A stretch of 64,000 bases of DNA from Micrococcus lacusdianchii (lineage in GTDB: Bacteria; Actinomycetota; Actinomycetes; Actinomycetales; Micrococcaceae). The stretch covers positions 62,001 to 126,000 of the forward strand of contig NZ_JAKNUW010000001.1 in assembly GCF_023155805.1 (NCBI RefSeq), written 5' to 3'. The translations under genes and the position numbers were made by a program. Below, one piece after another: positions 7,174 to 15,355 of the stretch; position 1 is the stretch's first letter, and each line of letters opens with the position of its first letter. The notes beneath the pieces were generated by a model. That model did no database searches and was not told where the DNA came from. It saw only the letters and a program-made list of their open reading frames with translations.

Positions 7174-8388
7174 GTGCAGTGCCCCCACTTCGACGCCGGC
7201 GAGTGCCGCTCCTGCCCCCTGATGGGCGTGCCGTACGCGCGGCAGCTCGCGGACAAGCAGGCCGCGGTGCTGGCCGGACTGGCGGACGTGCTGGACGCGG
7301 GGACGGTGGTGGAGGAGCCGTTCGCCGGGCCCGAGTCCGGGTTCCGCAACAAGGCCAAGCTGGTGGTGACGGGCACGGCGCAGGCCCCGCGGCTGGGCAT
7401 CCTGGACCCCCGGCAGCACCCGAGACACCACGACGGCACGGGCGTGGACCTGCGGGACTGCGGCCTCTACCTGGACGGCATGGAGGGCGTGTTCCACGCG
7501 TGCGCGGCCGCGATCACGGCGGCGGGCCTGGAGCCCTACGACGTCGCCGCGCGCACGGGCGAGCTGAAGAACGTGATCGTGACCCTCTCCCCCGAGCGGG
7601 AGGCGATGGTGCGGTTCGTGCTGCGCTCGCGCGAGCGGCTCGAGGCGCTGCGCGCCGCGGTGCCGGGGCTGCTGGCGGACCTGGGCGCCCGGGGCACGCC
7701 GGCCGCCGTCGTGAGCGCCAACCTCCTGCCCGAGCACGTGGCCCTGCCCGAGGGGGACGAGGAGATCCTGCTGGCCGGGGCGGAGACCCTGACGATGCGC
7801 CTGAACGGGGTCGGCCTGCGCCTGCGCCCGCAGGGCTTCTTCCAGACCAACACCGCGGTCACCGAGGGCCTGTACGCGACGGCGGCCCGCTGGCTCACGG
7901 AGGGCGACGGCGGCGTCCCCGCCGCGGCGTGGGACCTGTACTGCGGCGTCGGCGGGTTCGCGTTCCACCTGGCGGCCGCGGGCGTGCCCGAGGTGTGGGG
8001 CCTGGAGACCACCGCGGAGGCCGTGGCGGCGGCGCAGGAGACGGCGCGGGAGCTGGGCGCGGCGGACCGCGTGCGGTTCGCGGCCGGCGACGCCACCCGA
8101 GCGCTGTCCCCCGAGGGGCAGGAGCCGTCCGCCGACGACGGCGACGCGCCCGCCGGCCTCCCGGAGGCCGTCGTCGTGAACCCGCCCCGGCGCGGGATCG
8201 GCGCCGACCTCTCGGCGGCGCTCGAGGCCTCGGGGATCCCGACCGTCCTCTACTCGAGCTGCAATCCGCGCACCCTCGCGCAGGACCTCGCGCGGATGCC
8301 CTCGTACCGGGCCGAGCGGGTCCGGGTGTTCGACATGTTCCCGCAGACCGCGCACACCGAGACGCTCGTGCTGCTCCGGCGGCGCTGA
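7174..8388 (+). CDS. rlmC: 23S rRNA (uracil-747-C5)-methyltransferase RlmC
   Basis: A 404-residue radical-free rRNA m5U methyltransferase of the TrmA/RumA/RlmC group. The iron-sulfur ligands are Cys3, Cys11, Cys14 and Cys96, close to the E. coli RlmC spacing. The AdoMet site is LYCGVGGFAFHLA; then VVVNPPRRGIG and the nucleophile loop SSCNPRTLAQDL with Cys363. No TRAM domain precedes the cluster, which separates RlmC from RlmD. It methylates U747 in the exit-tunnel region of 23S rRNA. The GTG at 7174 is chosen because it places the first cluster Cys at position 3. It follows the HEAT-repeat gene by 12 bp and converges with the ArsA-like gene 13 bp beyond its stop. Confidence 0.9.
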   Translation: MQCPHFDAGECRSCPLMGVPYARQLADKQAAVLAGLADVLDAGTVVEEPFAGPESGFRNKAKLVVTGTAQAPRLGILDPRQHPRHHDGTGVDLRDCGLYLDGMEGVFHACAAAITAAGLEPYDVAARTGELKNVIVTLSPEREAMVRFVLRSRERLEALRAAVPGLLADLGARGTPAAVVSANLLPEHVALPEGDEEILLAGAETLTMRLNGVGLRLRPQGFFQTNTAVTEGLYATAARWLTEGDGGVPAAAWDLYCGVGGFAFHLAAAGVPEVWGLETTAEAVAAAQETARELGAADRVRFAAGDATRALSPEGQEPSADDGDAPAGLPEAVVVNPPRRGIGADLSAALEASGIPTVLYSSCNPRTLAQDLARMPSYRAERVRVFDMFPQTAHTETLVLLRRR

Positions 8389-8401
8389 CCCGGCCCGCCC
8401 C

Positions 8402-9409
8402 TCAGCCCAGCAGCCGTCCGATCGCCGTCACGGCCTCCCGGCCGGTGGGCTCGCCGTCCACCCACGGCACCTGCACCACGGGCACGTGCGGCACCTGGCG
8501 CACCAGATCCGCCATGTGCCCCGCCTCGGACACCGACCGCGCGGCGAGCGCCGCGCCCGCGTCCTCGGGCGAGCGCCGGTTGACCACCAGGGCCGCCACG
8601 GCGATCCGGTCCTCGGCCAGGCGGCGGCACAGCTGCACGGTCTCCAGCACGGGCATCCGCTCGGCCGTCAGCACCGGCACGAACGTGCACCGGTCCGGGT
8701 CCGTCAGCAACGCCTCCATGTCCGCGAAGATCCGGCGCCGTGCGGTGAGCACCTCGCGGATGCGCAGGTCCCGCCGCTCCTGCGCGGTCCGTGGCCCCTC
8801 GAGCCCGCGCCTGCCGTCCAGGCCGCGCATCGCGTCCGCGTACCTCTCGGTCCGGTCGCGCCGTTCCAGCAGCCCGTCCGCCCAGGCGCCCATGAGGGTG
8901 GGCAGCTCGAGCAGCCGCGTCGTGTGACCGGTGGGGGCCGTGTCGAACAGGACCGCGTCGAACCGCTCCTGCGCCTCGAGGGCGATCCGGGAGATCCGTT
9001 CCAGCAGCGCCGCCTCATGCGTGCCGGGTGAGGCCGCGGCGAGCCGGAAATACCGGTCGACCTCCTGGTGGAGGTGCTCCGGCATCAGGCCGCGCACCGT
9101 GTCCTTCACGGCGCCCAGGTGCCGCGCCGCCACCGCGTCCGGGTCCACCTCCACCCCGACGACGGCTCCCCCGCCCTCCGCGGTCAGCAGGTCCGTCTCC
9201 GTGTCCCCGACCTCGGTGTCCCACAGGTGGCCGAGGTTGTGCGCCGGGTCCGTGGAGACCACGAGCACGCGCCGCCCGGCGGCGGCGAGGGCCGCGGCGG
9301 TGGCGGAGGCGACCGTCGTCTTGCCCACGCCTCCCTTGCCGCCGAAGAAGACGACCTGCCGGGAGGCGAGGTGCGTGCTCAGGCCCGTGTCCGTCGTCGT
9401 GGAGCCCAC
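8402..9409 (-). CDS. ArsA/Get3-type ATPase
   Basis: A 335-residue single-domain ATPase. The deviant Walker A is GGKGGVGKTTVA (residues 23-34), with switch I DPAHNLGHLWD and switch II DTAPTGHTTRLLELP. It has one ATPase unit, not the tandem two of plasmid ArsA, and lacks the Cys triad that binds arsenite, so it is closer to Get3-like chaperone ATPases. It is the last gene of a cstA, small CC-protein, ATPase operon (64 bp after the small gene), which suggests a role in assembly, targeting or regulation of the CstA transporter rather than arsenite export. The start is GTG with AAGGA 7 nt upstream. Function beyond ATPase is inference. Confidence 0.82.
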   Translation of the reverse strand: MGSTTTDTGLSTHLASRQVVFFGGKGGVGKTTVASATAAALAAAGRRVLVVSTDPAHNLGHLWDTEVGDTETDLLTAEGGGAVVGVEVDPDAVAARHLGAVKDTVRGLMPEHLHQEVDRYFRLAAASPGTHEAALLERISRIALEAQERFDAVLFDTAPTGHTTRLLELPTLMGAWADGLLERRDRTERYADAMRGLDGRRGLEGPRTAQERRDLRIREVLTARRRIFADMEALLTDPDRCTFVPVLTAERMPVLETVQLCRRLAEDRIAVAALVVNRRSPEDAGAALAARSVSEAGHMADLVRQVPHVPVVQVPWVDGEPTGREAVTAIGRLLG

Positions 9410-9472
9410 CGGATGTCCTTTCCTCCTTCGCCGAGTCCTCTGCTGGGTGCGGGGCGGGGTGCAGGACCCCGC

Positions 9473-9736
9473 TCAGCAGCAGCTCATAGTGTCCAGCGGG
9501 GAGCGCTCCATGCCCATCCGCCGGTGCCACTCGTGGAACCGCTCGTAGACCACGGGCAGCAGCTCCACCGTGTAGTAGGTGGCGGGATTGGGCACGCCGA
9601 GGGCGTCCGAGAAGACCATCATCATGAACAGGTCCTCCTCGTCCCGGCGGGCCCGGGCGAAGGTGGCCCGGTAGGGGCCGGCGTAGAACGCGTTCAGCCC
9701 CTCCGAGAGCGCCCTCAGGCGTTCGCCGACACCCAT
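9473..9736 (-). CDS. Small protein ending in Cys-Cys (cory-CC-star-like)
   Basis: An 87-residue protein, mostly helical, with FYAGPYRATFARARRDEEDLFMMM, then SDALGVPNPATYYT and the extreme C-terminus SPLDTMSCC. From memory this matches the family annotated as cory-CC-star, named for its terminal Cys-Cys-stop, which is encoded beside an ArsA-like ATPase. Here it sits between cstA (15 bp upstream) and the ATPase gene, with GGAGG before its ATG, so the three are one operon. A terminal CC pair may bind metal or be the signal that an ArsA/Get3-like ATPase recognises. No catalytic motif is visible and its function is unknown. Confidence 0.75.
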   Translation of the reverse strand: MGVGERLRALSEGLNAFYAGPYRATFARARRDEEDLFMMMVFSDALGVPNPATYYTVELLPVVYERFHEWHRRMGMERSPLDTMSCC

Positions 9737-9751
9737 GCGTTCCTCCGCCGT

Positions 9752-11476
9752 TCAGCCGCGGCGGCCGCCGGAGGGCTCCAAGGCGTCCTCGGCGTCCACG
9801 GCCTCGTCCTCCTCCGGGGTGACGGCCGGGGCCCTGCGGGCGGCGGCCATGGCACCGAAGGCGGTGACCAGCACCCAGAGCGCGCTGACCAGGATGATGA
9901 CGTCCAGGACCAGGAGCAGCCAGTTCTGCGCGTTCCAGAACTGCCCCAGCTGGACGAACAGTGCGTACACGGACATGAACGCCACGAACACCAGCGGGAG
10001 GAGCACCGGCAGGACCGGACGGCGTAGGCGCAGCAGGATGACGCACACGATGGACAGCGTCAGCGCGGCCATGAGCTGGTTGGTGGTGCCGAACAGGGGC
10101 CAGATGACCATGCCGCCGGAGCCGTCCGCACCGGCGCCGAACGCCAGGCCCATGGTCACGGCGAGAACGATCAGCGTGGAGACCAGGGTCCCGAGCTTCA
10201 GACCCAGGATCCCGCCGATCTCCGCCACCACGAAGCGCTGCAGGCGCACACCGGTGTCCATGGTGGTCGCGGCGAAGAGCACGGCCATGGTCGCGAGGAT
10301 CGTGGAGGACAGGCCGGTGGGGATGCCCAGTCCGGTGTTGAGGATCTGGCCGCCGGCGGTCACGAAGGCCTGCACCCCGCCCTGGCCGAAGGCCGAGTAG
10401 ACCTCCTCCCAGTCCGCGAGAGAGCGGAAGCCCGCGGTCACCGCGATGATGGTGCCGAGGGACAGCAGGCCCTCGCCGACAGCGCCGAAGTAGCCGACGA
10501 ACCGGGCGTCGGTCTCCTTCGCGATCTGCTTCGAGGAGGTGCCGGAGGAGACGATGCCGTGGAAGCCGGAGATCGCACCGCAGGCGATGGTCACGAACAG
10601 CAGCGGAATGATGCCCGGGGTGCCCTCCGGGACGTTCTCGTTGTAGAACGGGGCCACCACGGTGGGCGAGGAGATGAGGATGGCGCCGTAGAGGATGCCC
10701 AGGCCGATGAACAGCTGCAGGCCGTTGATGTAGTCGCGCGGCTGCAGGAGCATCCACACCGGCAGCATGGAGGCGATGCCCGCGTAGACGAAGAGGACGA
10801 CGATCCAGAAGGCGTTCGCCGAGAGCCCGAGGATGGTCTCCGGCAGGACGATCGGGAAGCGGTCGCCGAGCAGCATGAGTCCGTAGAGCGCGCCCACGCC
10901 CACCACGGAGACCAGCGGCAGGCTCCACTTGAGGCGGTAGATCGCCTGGCCGACCAGCAGCGCGACCACGATCGCGCCCCAGGTGGGGATGACGGCGGTG
11001 GGGGTGGAGACCAGCAGGTTGGAGATCACCACCGCGAAGGCGGCGTTCACCATGAGCAGCAGCAGGAAGATCACCACGAGGAACAGGTTGCGGCCGTGGC
11101 GGCCGATGTACTTGCCCGAGAGCGTGCCGATCGACTGCGCCTTGTTGCGACCCGAGGCCCACAGGGCCCCGAGGTCGTGCATGCCGGCGAAGAAGACGGT
11201 GCCGAGCGTGACCCAGAGGAAGGCCGGGCCCCACCCCCAGATCACGGCCACCGCCGGGCCCACGATGGGCGCCGCACCGGCCACGGACGTGAAGTGGTGG
11301 CCCCAGAGGACCAGCTTGTTGGTGGGGATGAAGTCGATCCCGTCCTCATAGCGGTGGGCGGGCGTGATGTAGTCCGGGTCCAGCCGGTACACCTTCCTGG
11401 CCAGGAACCGTGAGTAGAGCAGGTAGCCGGCGACGATCATCGCGACGCCGACCAGCGCGAGCACGAGGGAGTTCAT
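9752..11476 (-). CDS. cstA: Carbon starvation protein A (peptide/pyruvate transporter)
   Basis: A 574-residue protein with about 16 hydrophobic segments, typical CstA length for the short form. Family marks include HRYEDGIDFIPTNKLVLWGHHFTSVAGAAPIVGP near the N-terminus (positions about 42-75), GFHGIVSSGTSSKQI, and PLFGTTNQLMAA. The last 25 residues are acidic and disordered. CstA imports peptides or pyruvate when preferred carbon is exhausted. It heads the operon with the CC-ending protein and the ArsA-like ATPase. A TGTGA-N6-ACACA box at 11523-11538 upstream fits CRP/GlxR control, and cstA is CRP-regulated in E. coli. This CstA is unrelated to the sulfurtransferase CstA of cst operons. Confidence 0.92.
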   Translation of the reverse strand: MNSLVLALVGVAMIVAGYLLYSRFLARKVYRLDPDYITPAHRYEDGIDFIPTNKLVLWGHHFTSVAGAAPIVGPAVAVIWGWGPAFLWVTLGTVFFAGMHDLGALWASGRNKAQSIGTLSGKYIGRHGRNLFLVVIFLLLLMVNAAFAVVISNLLVSTPTAVIPTWGAIVVALLVGQAIYRLKWSLPLVSVVGVGALYGLMLLGDRFPIVLPETILGLSANAFWIVVLFVYAGIASMLPVWMLLQPRDYINGLQLFIGLGILYGAILISSPTVVAPFYNENVPEGTPGIIPLLFVTIACGAISGFHGIVSSGTSSKQIAKETDARFVGYFGAVGEGLLSLGTIIAVTAGFRSLADWEEVYSAFGQGGVQAFVTAGGQILNTGLGIPTGLSSTILATMAVLFAATTMDTGVRLQRFVVAEIGGILGLKLGTLVSTLIVLAVTMGLAFGAGADGSGGMVIWPLFGTTNQLMAALTLSIVCVILLRLRRPVLPVLLPLVFVAFMSVYALFVQLGQFWNAQNWLLLVLDVIILVSALWVLVTAFGAMAAARRAPAVTPEEDEAVDAEDALEPSGGRRG

Positions 11477-11522
11477 CGTGTGACCTCATTCGGGGAAGTG
11501 CGTGCGGGGCAGGGGTGCAGAA

Positions 11523-11538
11523 TGTGATGCGAGACACA
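11523..11538. promoter_or_regulatory. CRP/GlxR-like box upstream of cstA
   Basis: TGTGATGCGAGACACA matches the CRP/GlxR consensus TGTGA-N6-TCACA at nine of ten defined bases. It is 47-62 bp upstream of the cstA start. A minus-strand TAGTGT (11541-11536) that could be the -10 element overlaps its edge, so the site could repress or activate depending on the true start. Confidence 0.55.
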
Positions 11539-11637
11539 CTAGTGGAACGCTCCCTGTTCTCAGAGTCGTGACCGCACAAGTCCGCGTGGCGGGGACTGCG
11601 TCGGACGCGGACCCGCCCCGAAGACCCGCGCACAGGG

Positions 11638-11667
11638 AAGGGGCCCCGGATCGCTCCGGGGCCCCTT
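11638..11667. terminator. Perfect hairpin between divergent genes
   Basis: Arms 11638-11650 and 11655-11667 (AAGGGGCCCCGGA and its complement) pair over 13 bp with a four-base loop. It has terminator form but no annotated gene ends here. It may end an unrecognised short minus-strand transcript (TACAGT at 11723-11718 could be its -10) or insulate the two divergent promoters. Confidence 0.6.
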
Positions 11668-11884
11668 GCCTGTCATCACTCGCACCTTCATCGCTCGCAC
11701 CTCGATGAAGTGGTTCCACTGTAGGAAGCCGACGTGTGCGCCCGCCCCACGCCGCCTGGCAATTCCCTGACAGCCGGGCTCCGGGACCCGCCGCCCGCGC
11801 GTCGAGAGCGGACTCACCCGGCACCCGCCGACACCCCCTCCCCTCCGCCCTCCGCCGCCCGTAGGCTGGGCACCAACCAACGCT

Positions 11885-11912
11885 GGCCCGCCCGGGAGCT
11901 CCCGGGCGGGCC
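11885..11912. promoter_or_regulatory. Perfect 28-bp palindrome in the leader of the phosphorylase gene
   Basis: Each arm is 14 bp (GGCCCGCCCGGGAG and its exact complement) with no spacer. It lies 46 bp before the GTG start and about 17 bp after the TAGGCT hexamer at 11862-11867, so it would sit near the 5' end of the mRNA. It could be an operator just downstream of the start site or an RNA hairpin that stabilises or attenuates the message. Confidence 0.6.
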
Positions 11913-11958
11913 CTGGCATGCCCGCACACCCCGACGTCCCCGAGAGCCGAGGCGCCCC

Positions 11959-14900
11959 GTGACCCAGACCTTCACCCCTGCCGAGCAGCAGGACCGGAAC
12001 TCCCGCCGCCACCGCCTGCGCCGCTACCGCGCGGTGATCTTCGACATGGACGGCGTCATCACGGACACCGCCGGCGTGCACGCGGCGGCGTGGAAGGAGC
12101 TGTTCGACGAGGCCCTGCCGGCCGTGGGCGAGCTCGAGGCCAACCGCGACGCCGTCGCCGCGGACCCGGACGTCCTGCGCCCCTTCGACGCCCGGTCCGA
12201 CTACCTGCACCACGTGGACGGCCGCCCCCGTGAGGACGGCGTGCGCGCCTTCTTCGCCTCGCGCGGGCTGCACGTGCCGGAGGCCGCCGACGACGTCGCG
12301 GCCTCGCGGCCCGACCTCACCGTGATCGCGCTGGCCGAGCGCAAGCAGGGGCACTTCGAGAAGGTCCTCGAGCGGGACGGGGTGCGGGTGTTCCCCGAGG
12401 CCGCCGAGCTGCTCGAGGAGCTGCGCCGCAAGGACGTGCCCGTGGCGCTGGTGACCTCCTCCAAGAACTCCCGCGCGGTGCTCTCCGCGGGCGGGGTCCT
12501 CGACTACTTCCCCGTGATCGTGGACGGTCACACCGCGGTGGAGCGCGGCCTGCCCGGCAAGCCGGACCCGGCCATGTTCTGGGAGGCCGCCCGCGAGCTC
12601 GGCGTGGACGTCGCGGACGCCATGGTCCTCGAGGACGCGGTCTCCGGCGTGAAGGCCGCCTCGGATGGCCGCTTCGGCCTGGTGATCGGCGTCAACCGCG
12701 AGCCGGAGAACGGCAAGGGCCGGCTCAAGGACGCCGGCGCGCACATCGTGGTGGAGGACTACGGCACGCTCGAGCTGCACAAGCGCACCACCACCCCCTT
12801 CGACGCCGCCTGGGTGCTGCGCTGGGACCGCTTCGACCCCGAGTCCGAGGGCACCCGCGAGGTGCTGTGCACCCTGGCCAACGGCTACTGGGGCACCCGC
12901 GGCTCCGTCCCCGGCACCCGCATCTCCGACGTGCACTACCCCGGCACCTACCTGGCCGGCGTGTTCAACCGCCTGACCTCCACCGTGCAGGGCCGCCACG
13001 TGGAGACCGAGCACATGGTCAACATCCAGGACTGGACGCCCCTGGTCGTCACGCCCGAGGGAGGCCGTCCCCTGCTGCCCGGCTCGGAGGAGATGCTGGA
13101 CTACCACCAGGAGATGGACCTGCGCCGCGGCGTCCTGTCCCGCACCATGCGGTTCGAGGACGCGCAGGGGCGCATCACCACCCTGCACACGCGGCAGTTC
13201 CAGTCCCTGGCCGACCGCCACCTCGCCGCCCTCGAGCTGACGGTGGAGGCGGAGAACTGGTCCGGCCAGATGACCGTGCGCAGCCAGATCGACGGGCGCG
13301 TGGCCAACCTCAACGTCTCGGACGACCGCACGCTGGCGAACCAGCACCTCGAGCCGTCCCTCGCCCGCGAGGTGGACGGGGAGACCGTCCTGCTGGAGAC
13401 GGTCACGAGCCAGTCCCGCGTGCACGTGGCCGTCGCCACCCGCACCCGCCAGATGGCGCCGGTGGGCCACCACCAGCCCATCCGCCGGCCCGTGGAGGGC
13501 TCGGACCTGCTGGTGGGCCAGGACATCCACCTGCACATCGAGCAGCACGTGCCCGTGGTGCTGGAGAAGACCGCGGCGGTGGCCAACACCCACGACCACG
13601 CGATGGCCTCCGTGTCCCACTCGGCCGTCAAGCGGGCCCAGCGCGCGCAGAACTTCCGCAACCTGCTGACCCTGCACGAGCAGCGGTGGGGCATGAACTG
13701 GGACCGGTTCAGCGTGCGGATCGACCTGGCCGAGCAGCACCGGGACCAGCGCCGCTCCACCGCGGACCTCGCCCCGGGCGAGGACTTCGAGGCGCCCGTG
13801 TTCGACGTCGGCCGCTCCGCCGCTGTCGGCGTCGCCGCCACGGAGGGCAAGGACGGCGCGTCCCTGCGCCAGCAGCTGGCCCTGAACCTGCACACGTTCC
13901 ACGTGCTCCAGACCGCGTTCGGCAAGCGCCGCGACCTGGACGCCTCCGTGGGCGCGCGCGGCCTGCACGGTGAGGGCTACCGCGGCCACATCTTCTGGGA
14001 CGAGATCTTCGTCTACCCCATGCTGACGCTGCGCCGCCCCGAGATCACCCGCGGCCTGCTGATGTACCGCTACCGCCGCCTCAACGAGGCCCGCGCCAAC
14101 GCGCAGGCCGAGGGCTGGGCCGGCGCCATGTACCCGTGGCAGTCCGGCTCGGACGGCCGCGAGGAGACCCCCACCGAGCTGTGGAACCCGCGCTCGCGCA
14201 TGTGGATGCCGGACAACTCCCACAACCAGCGCCACGTGTCCCTGGACATCGCCTACTCGGTGCTGCGGTACATCGAGATCGCCAAGGACGCGAGCTTCAT
14301 CTCCGACTACGCCGCGGAGATGCTCGTGGAGATCTCCCGGTTCTTCGCGTCCATGACCCTGTTCAACCAGGAGACCGGCCGCTACGAGATCCACGGCGTC
14401 ATGGGCCCGGACGAGTTCCACGACGGCTACCCGGAGACCCCCGGCTCGGGGCTGCGCAACAACGCGTACACCAACGTGCTGACCTCGTGGGTGCTGTCCG
14501 AGACCGCCCGCCTGCTGCGCTGGCTGGACACCCTGGACGACGGCCTGCCCGAGGTCATGGAGGTCCACGAGGAGGAGATCCAGCACTGGGAGGACATCAG
14601 CGCCAAGCTGACCGTCCCGTTCTTCGAGGAGGGCCCGGAGAAGGGCATCCTCGCGCAGTTCGAGGGCTATCAGGACCTGATCGAGTTCGACTGGGGCCGC
14701 TACCGCGCGAAGTACGGGAACATCGGCCGCATGGACCTGATCCTGCAGTCCGAGGGCGACGCCACCAACCGGTACAAGCTCTCCAAGCAGGCGGACACCC
14801 TCATGCTCCCCTACCTGTTCTCCGGCGCCGAGCTGGAGGAGATCCTGGGCCGGATGGGCTACGAGCTGCCGCAGGAGGCGCTCGAGCGCACCGTGGAGTA

Positions 14901-15342
14901 CTACGAGGCCCGCTCCACCCACGGCTCCACGCTCTCCCGCCTGGTGCACGCGTGGGTGGCGGCCCGCACGGACCCGGACCGCTCGTGGGACCTGTTCACC
15001 GAGGCGCTCGAGTCGGACCTGTCCGACACGCAGGGCGGCACCACCCGCGAGGGCATCCACCTGGGCCTCATGGCGGGCACCGTGGACACCGTGATCCGCT
15101 GCTACTCCGGCCTGGAGACGCGCGACGACGTCGTCCGCCTGGACCCGCGCCTGCCCCGCCAGCTGCCCGGCGCGCGCTTCGTGATCCGGTACCACCAGCA
15201 GCCGGTGGTGATCCACATGACCCAGGAGGACGTGACGGTCACGGCCGGCGAGGGCATGTGGCACCCCGTGCCCATGGTGATCGCGGGGGCCGAGCACACG
15301 CTCGAGCCCGGCGGGGAGGTCACGGTGGCGCTGGAGCGCTGA
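11959..15342 (+). CDS. Beta-phosphoglucomutase / GH65 disaccharide phosphorylase fusion
   Basis: A 1127-residue two-enzyme fusion. Residues 20-270 are a HAD-family beta-phosphoglucomutase: FDMDGVITDT with nucleophile Asp29 and acid/base Asp31, then TSSKNS and LEDAVSGVKAA. Residues about 285-1127 are a family-65 glycoside phosphorylase; the general acid is Glu819 in VMGPDEFHDG, with HIFWDEIFVYPML and the phosphate-site region THGSTLSR further along. GH65 enzymes split trehalose, maltose or kojibiose with phosphate to glucose and beta-glucose-1-phosphate, which the HAD domain converts to glucose-6-phosphate. Which disaccharide cannot be told; trehalose or maltose is likely. The GTG at 11959 is chosen because the 75 upstream codons in frame are low-complexity and contain the palindromic leader. 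Confidence 0.88.
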   Translation: MTQTFTPAEQQDRNSRRHRLRRYRAVIFDMDGVITDTAGVHAAAWKELFDEALPAVGELEANRDAVAADPDVLRPFDARSDYLHHVDGRPREDGVRAFFASRGLHVPEAADDVAASRPDLTVIALAERKQGHFEKVLERDGVRVFPEAAELLEELRRKDVPVALVTSSKNSRAVLSAGGVLDYFPVIVDGHTAVERGLPGKPDPAMFWEAARELGVDVADAMVLEDAVSGVKAASDGRFGLVIGVNREPENGKGRLKDAGAHIVVEDYGTLELHKRTTTPFDAAWVLRWDRFDPESEGTREVLCTLANGYWGTRGSVPGTRISDVHYPGTYLAGVFNRLTSTVQGRHVETEHMVNIQDWTPLVVTPEGGRPLLPGSEEMLDYHQEMDLRRGVLSRTMRFEDAQGRITTLHTRQFQSLADRHLAALELTVEAENWSGQMTVRSQIDGRVANLNVSDDRTLANQHLEPSLAREVDGETVLLETVTSQSRVHVAVATRTRQMAPVGHHQPIRRPVEGSDLLVGQDIHLHIEQHVPVVLEKTAAVANTHDHAMASVSHSAVKRAQRAQNFRNLLTLHEQRWGMNWDRFSVRIDLAEQHRDQRRSTADLAPGEDFEAPVFDVGRSAAVGVAATEGKDGASLRQQLALNLHTFHVLQTAFGKRRDLDASVGARGLHGEGYRGHIFWDEIFVYPMLTLRRPEITRGLLMYRYRRLNEARANAQAEGWAGAMYPWQSGSDGREETPTELWNPRSRMWMPDNSHNQRHVSLDIAYSVLRYIEIAKDASFISDYAAEMLVEISRFFASMTLFNQETGRYEIHGVMGPDEFHDGYPETPGSGLRNNAYTNVLTSWVLSETARLLRWLDTLDDGLPEVMEVHEEEIQHWEDISAKLTVPFFEEGPEKGILAQFEGYQDLIEFDWGRYRAKYGNIGRMDLILQSEGDATNRYKLSKQADTLMLPYLFSGAELEEILGRMGYELPQEALERTVEYYEARSTHGSTLSRLVHAWVAARTDPDRSWDLFTEALESDLSDTQGGTTREGIHLGLMAGTVDTVIRCYSGLETRDDVVRLDPRLPRQLPGARFVIRYHQQPVVIHMTQEDVTVTAGEGMWHPVPMVIAGAEHTLEPGGEVTVALER

Positions 15343-15355
15343 TCCGTGACGCCGG

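Larger units (their letters stand above)
11477..11958. other. 482-bp divergent intergenic region with several structured elements
   Basis: This region separates cstA (minus) from the fused phosphorylase gene (plus). Besides the CRP-like box, it holds a perfect 13-bp hairpin at 11638-11667, a 15-bp tandem direct repeat (11673-11687 and 11688-11702, one mismatch), an 8-bp inverted repeat at 11686-11710 (CTTCATCG/CGATGAAG), a TAGGCT hexamer at 11862-11867, and a perfect 28-bp palindrome at 11885-11912. A minus-strand reading of 42 codons from 11671-11706 upstream end exists but has no family features. No convincing gene is present; a short minus-strand RNA ending at the 11638 hairpin is possible. 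Confidence 0.5.

Noticed and set aside
7174-8388. Assignment of this methyltransferase as RlmD/TrmA
   Set aside because: No N-terminal TRAM domain, and the cluster cysteines start at residue 3 as in RlmC.
8402-9409. ArsA-like ATPase as part of an arsenite pump
   Set aside because: It has only one ATPase unit, lacks the Cys triad, and lies in the cstA operon with no arsB or arsR. The arsenate reductase at the window end is 54 kb away.
11578-11706. 42-codon minus-strand ORF beginning MKVRVMTGKG
   Set aside because: It runs through the terminator-like hairpin and is Pro/Arg-rich. The MKVR start recalls ribosomal protein bL36 but the rest does not match.
11734-11958. Upstream in-frame extension of the phosphorylase fusion (75 codons)
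   Set aside because: It is Pro/Arg-rich, runs through the palindrome and the TAGGCT hexamer, and is absent from the known mutase N-terminus. The GTG at 11959 is preferred.
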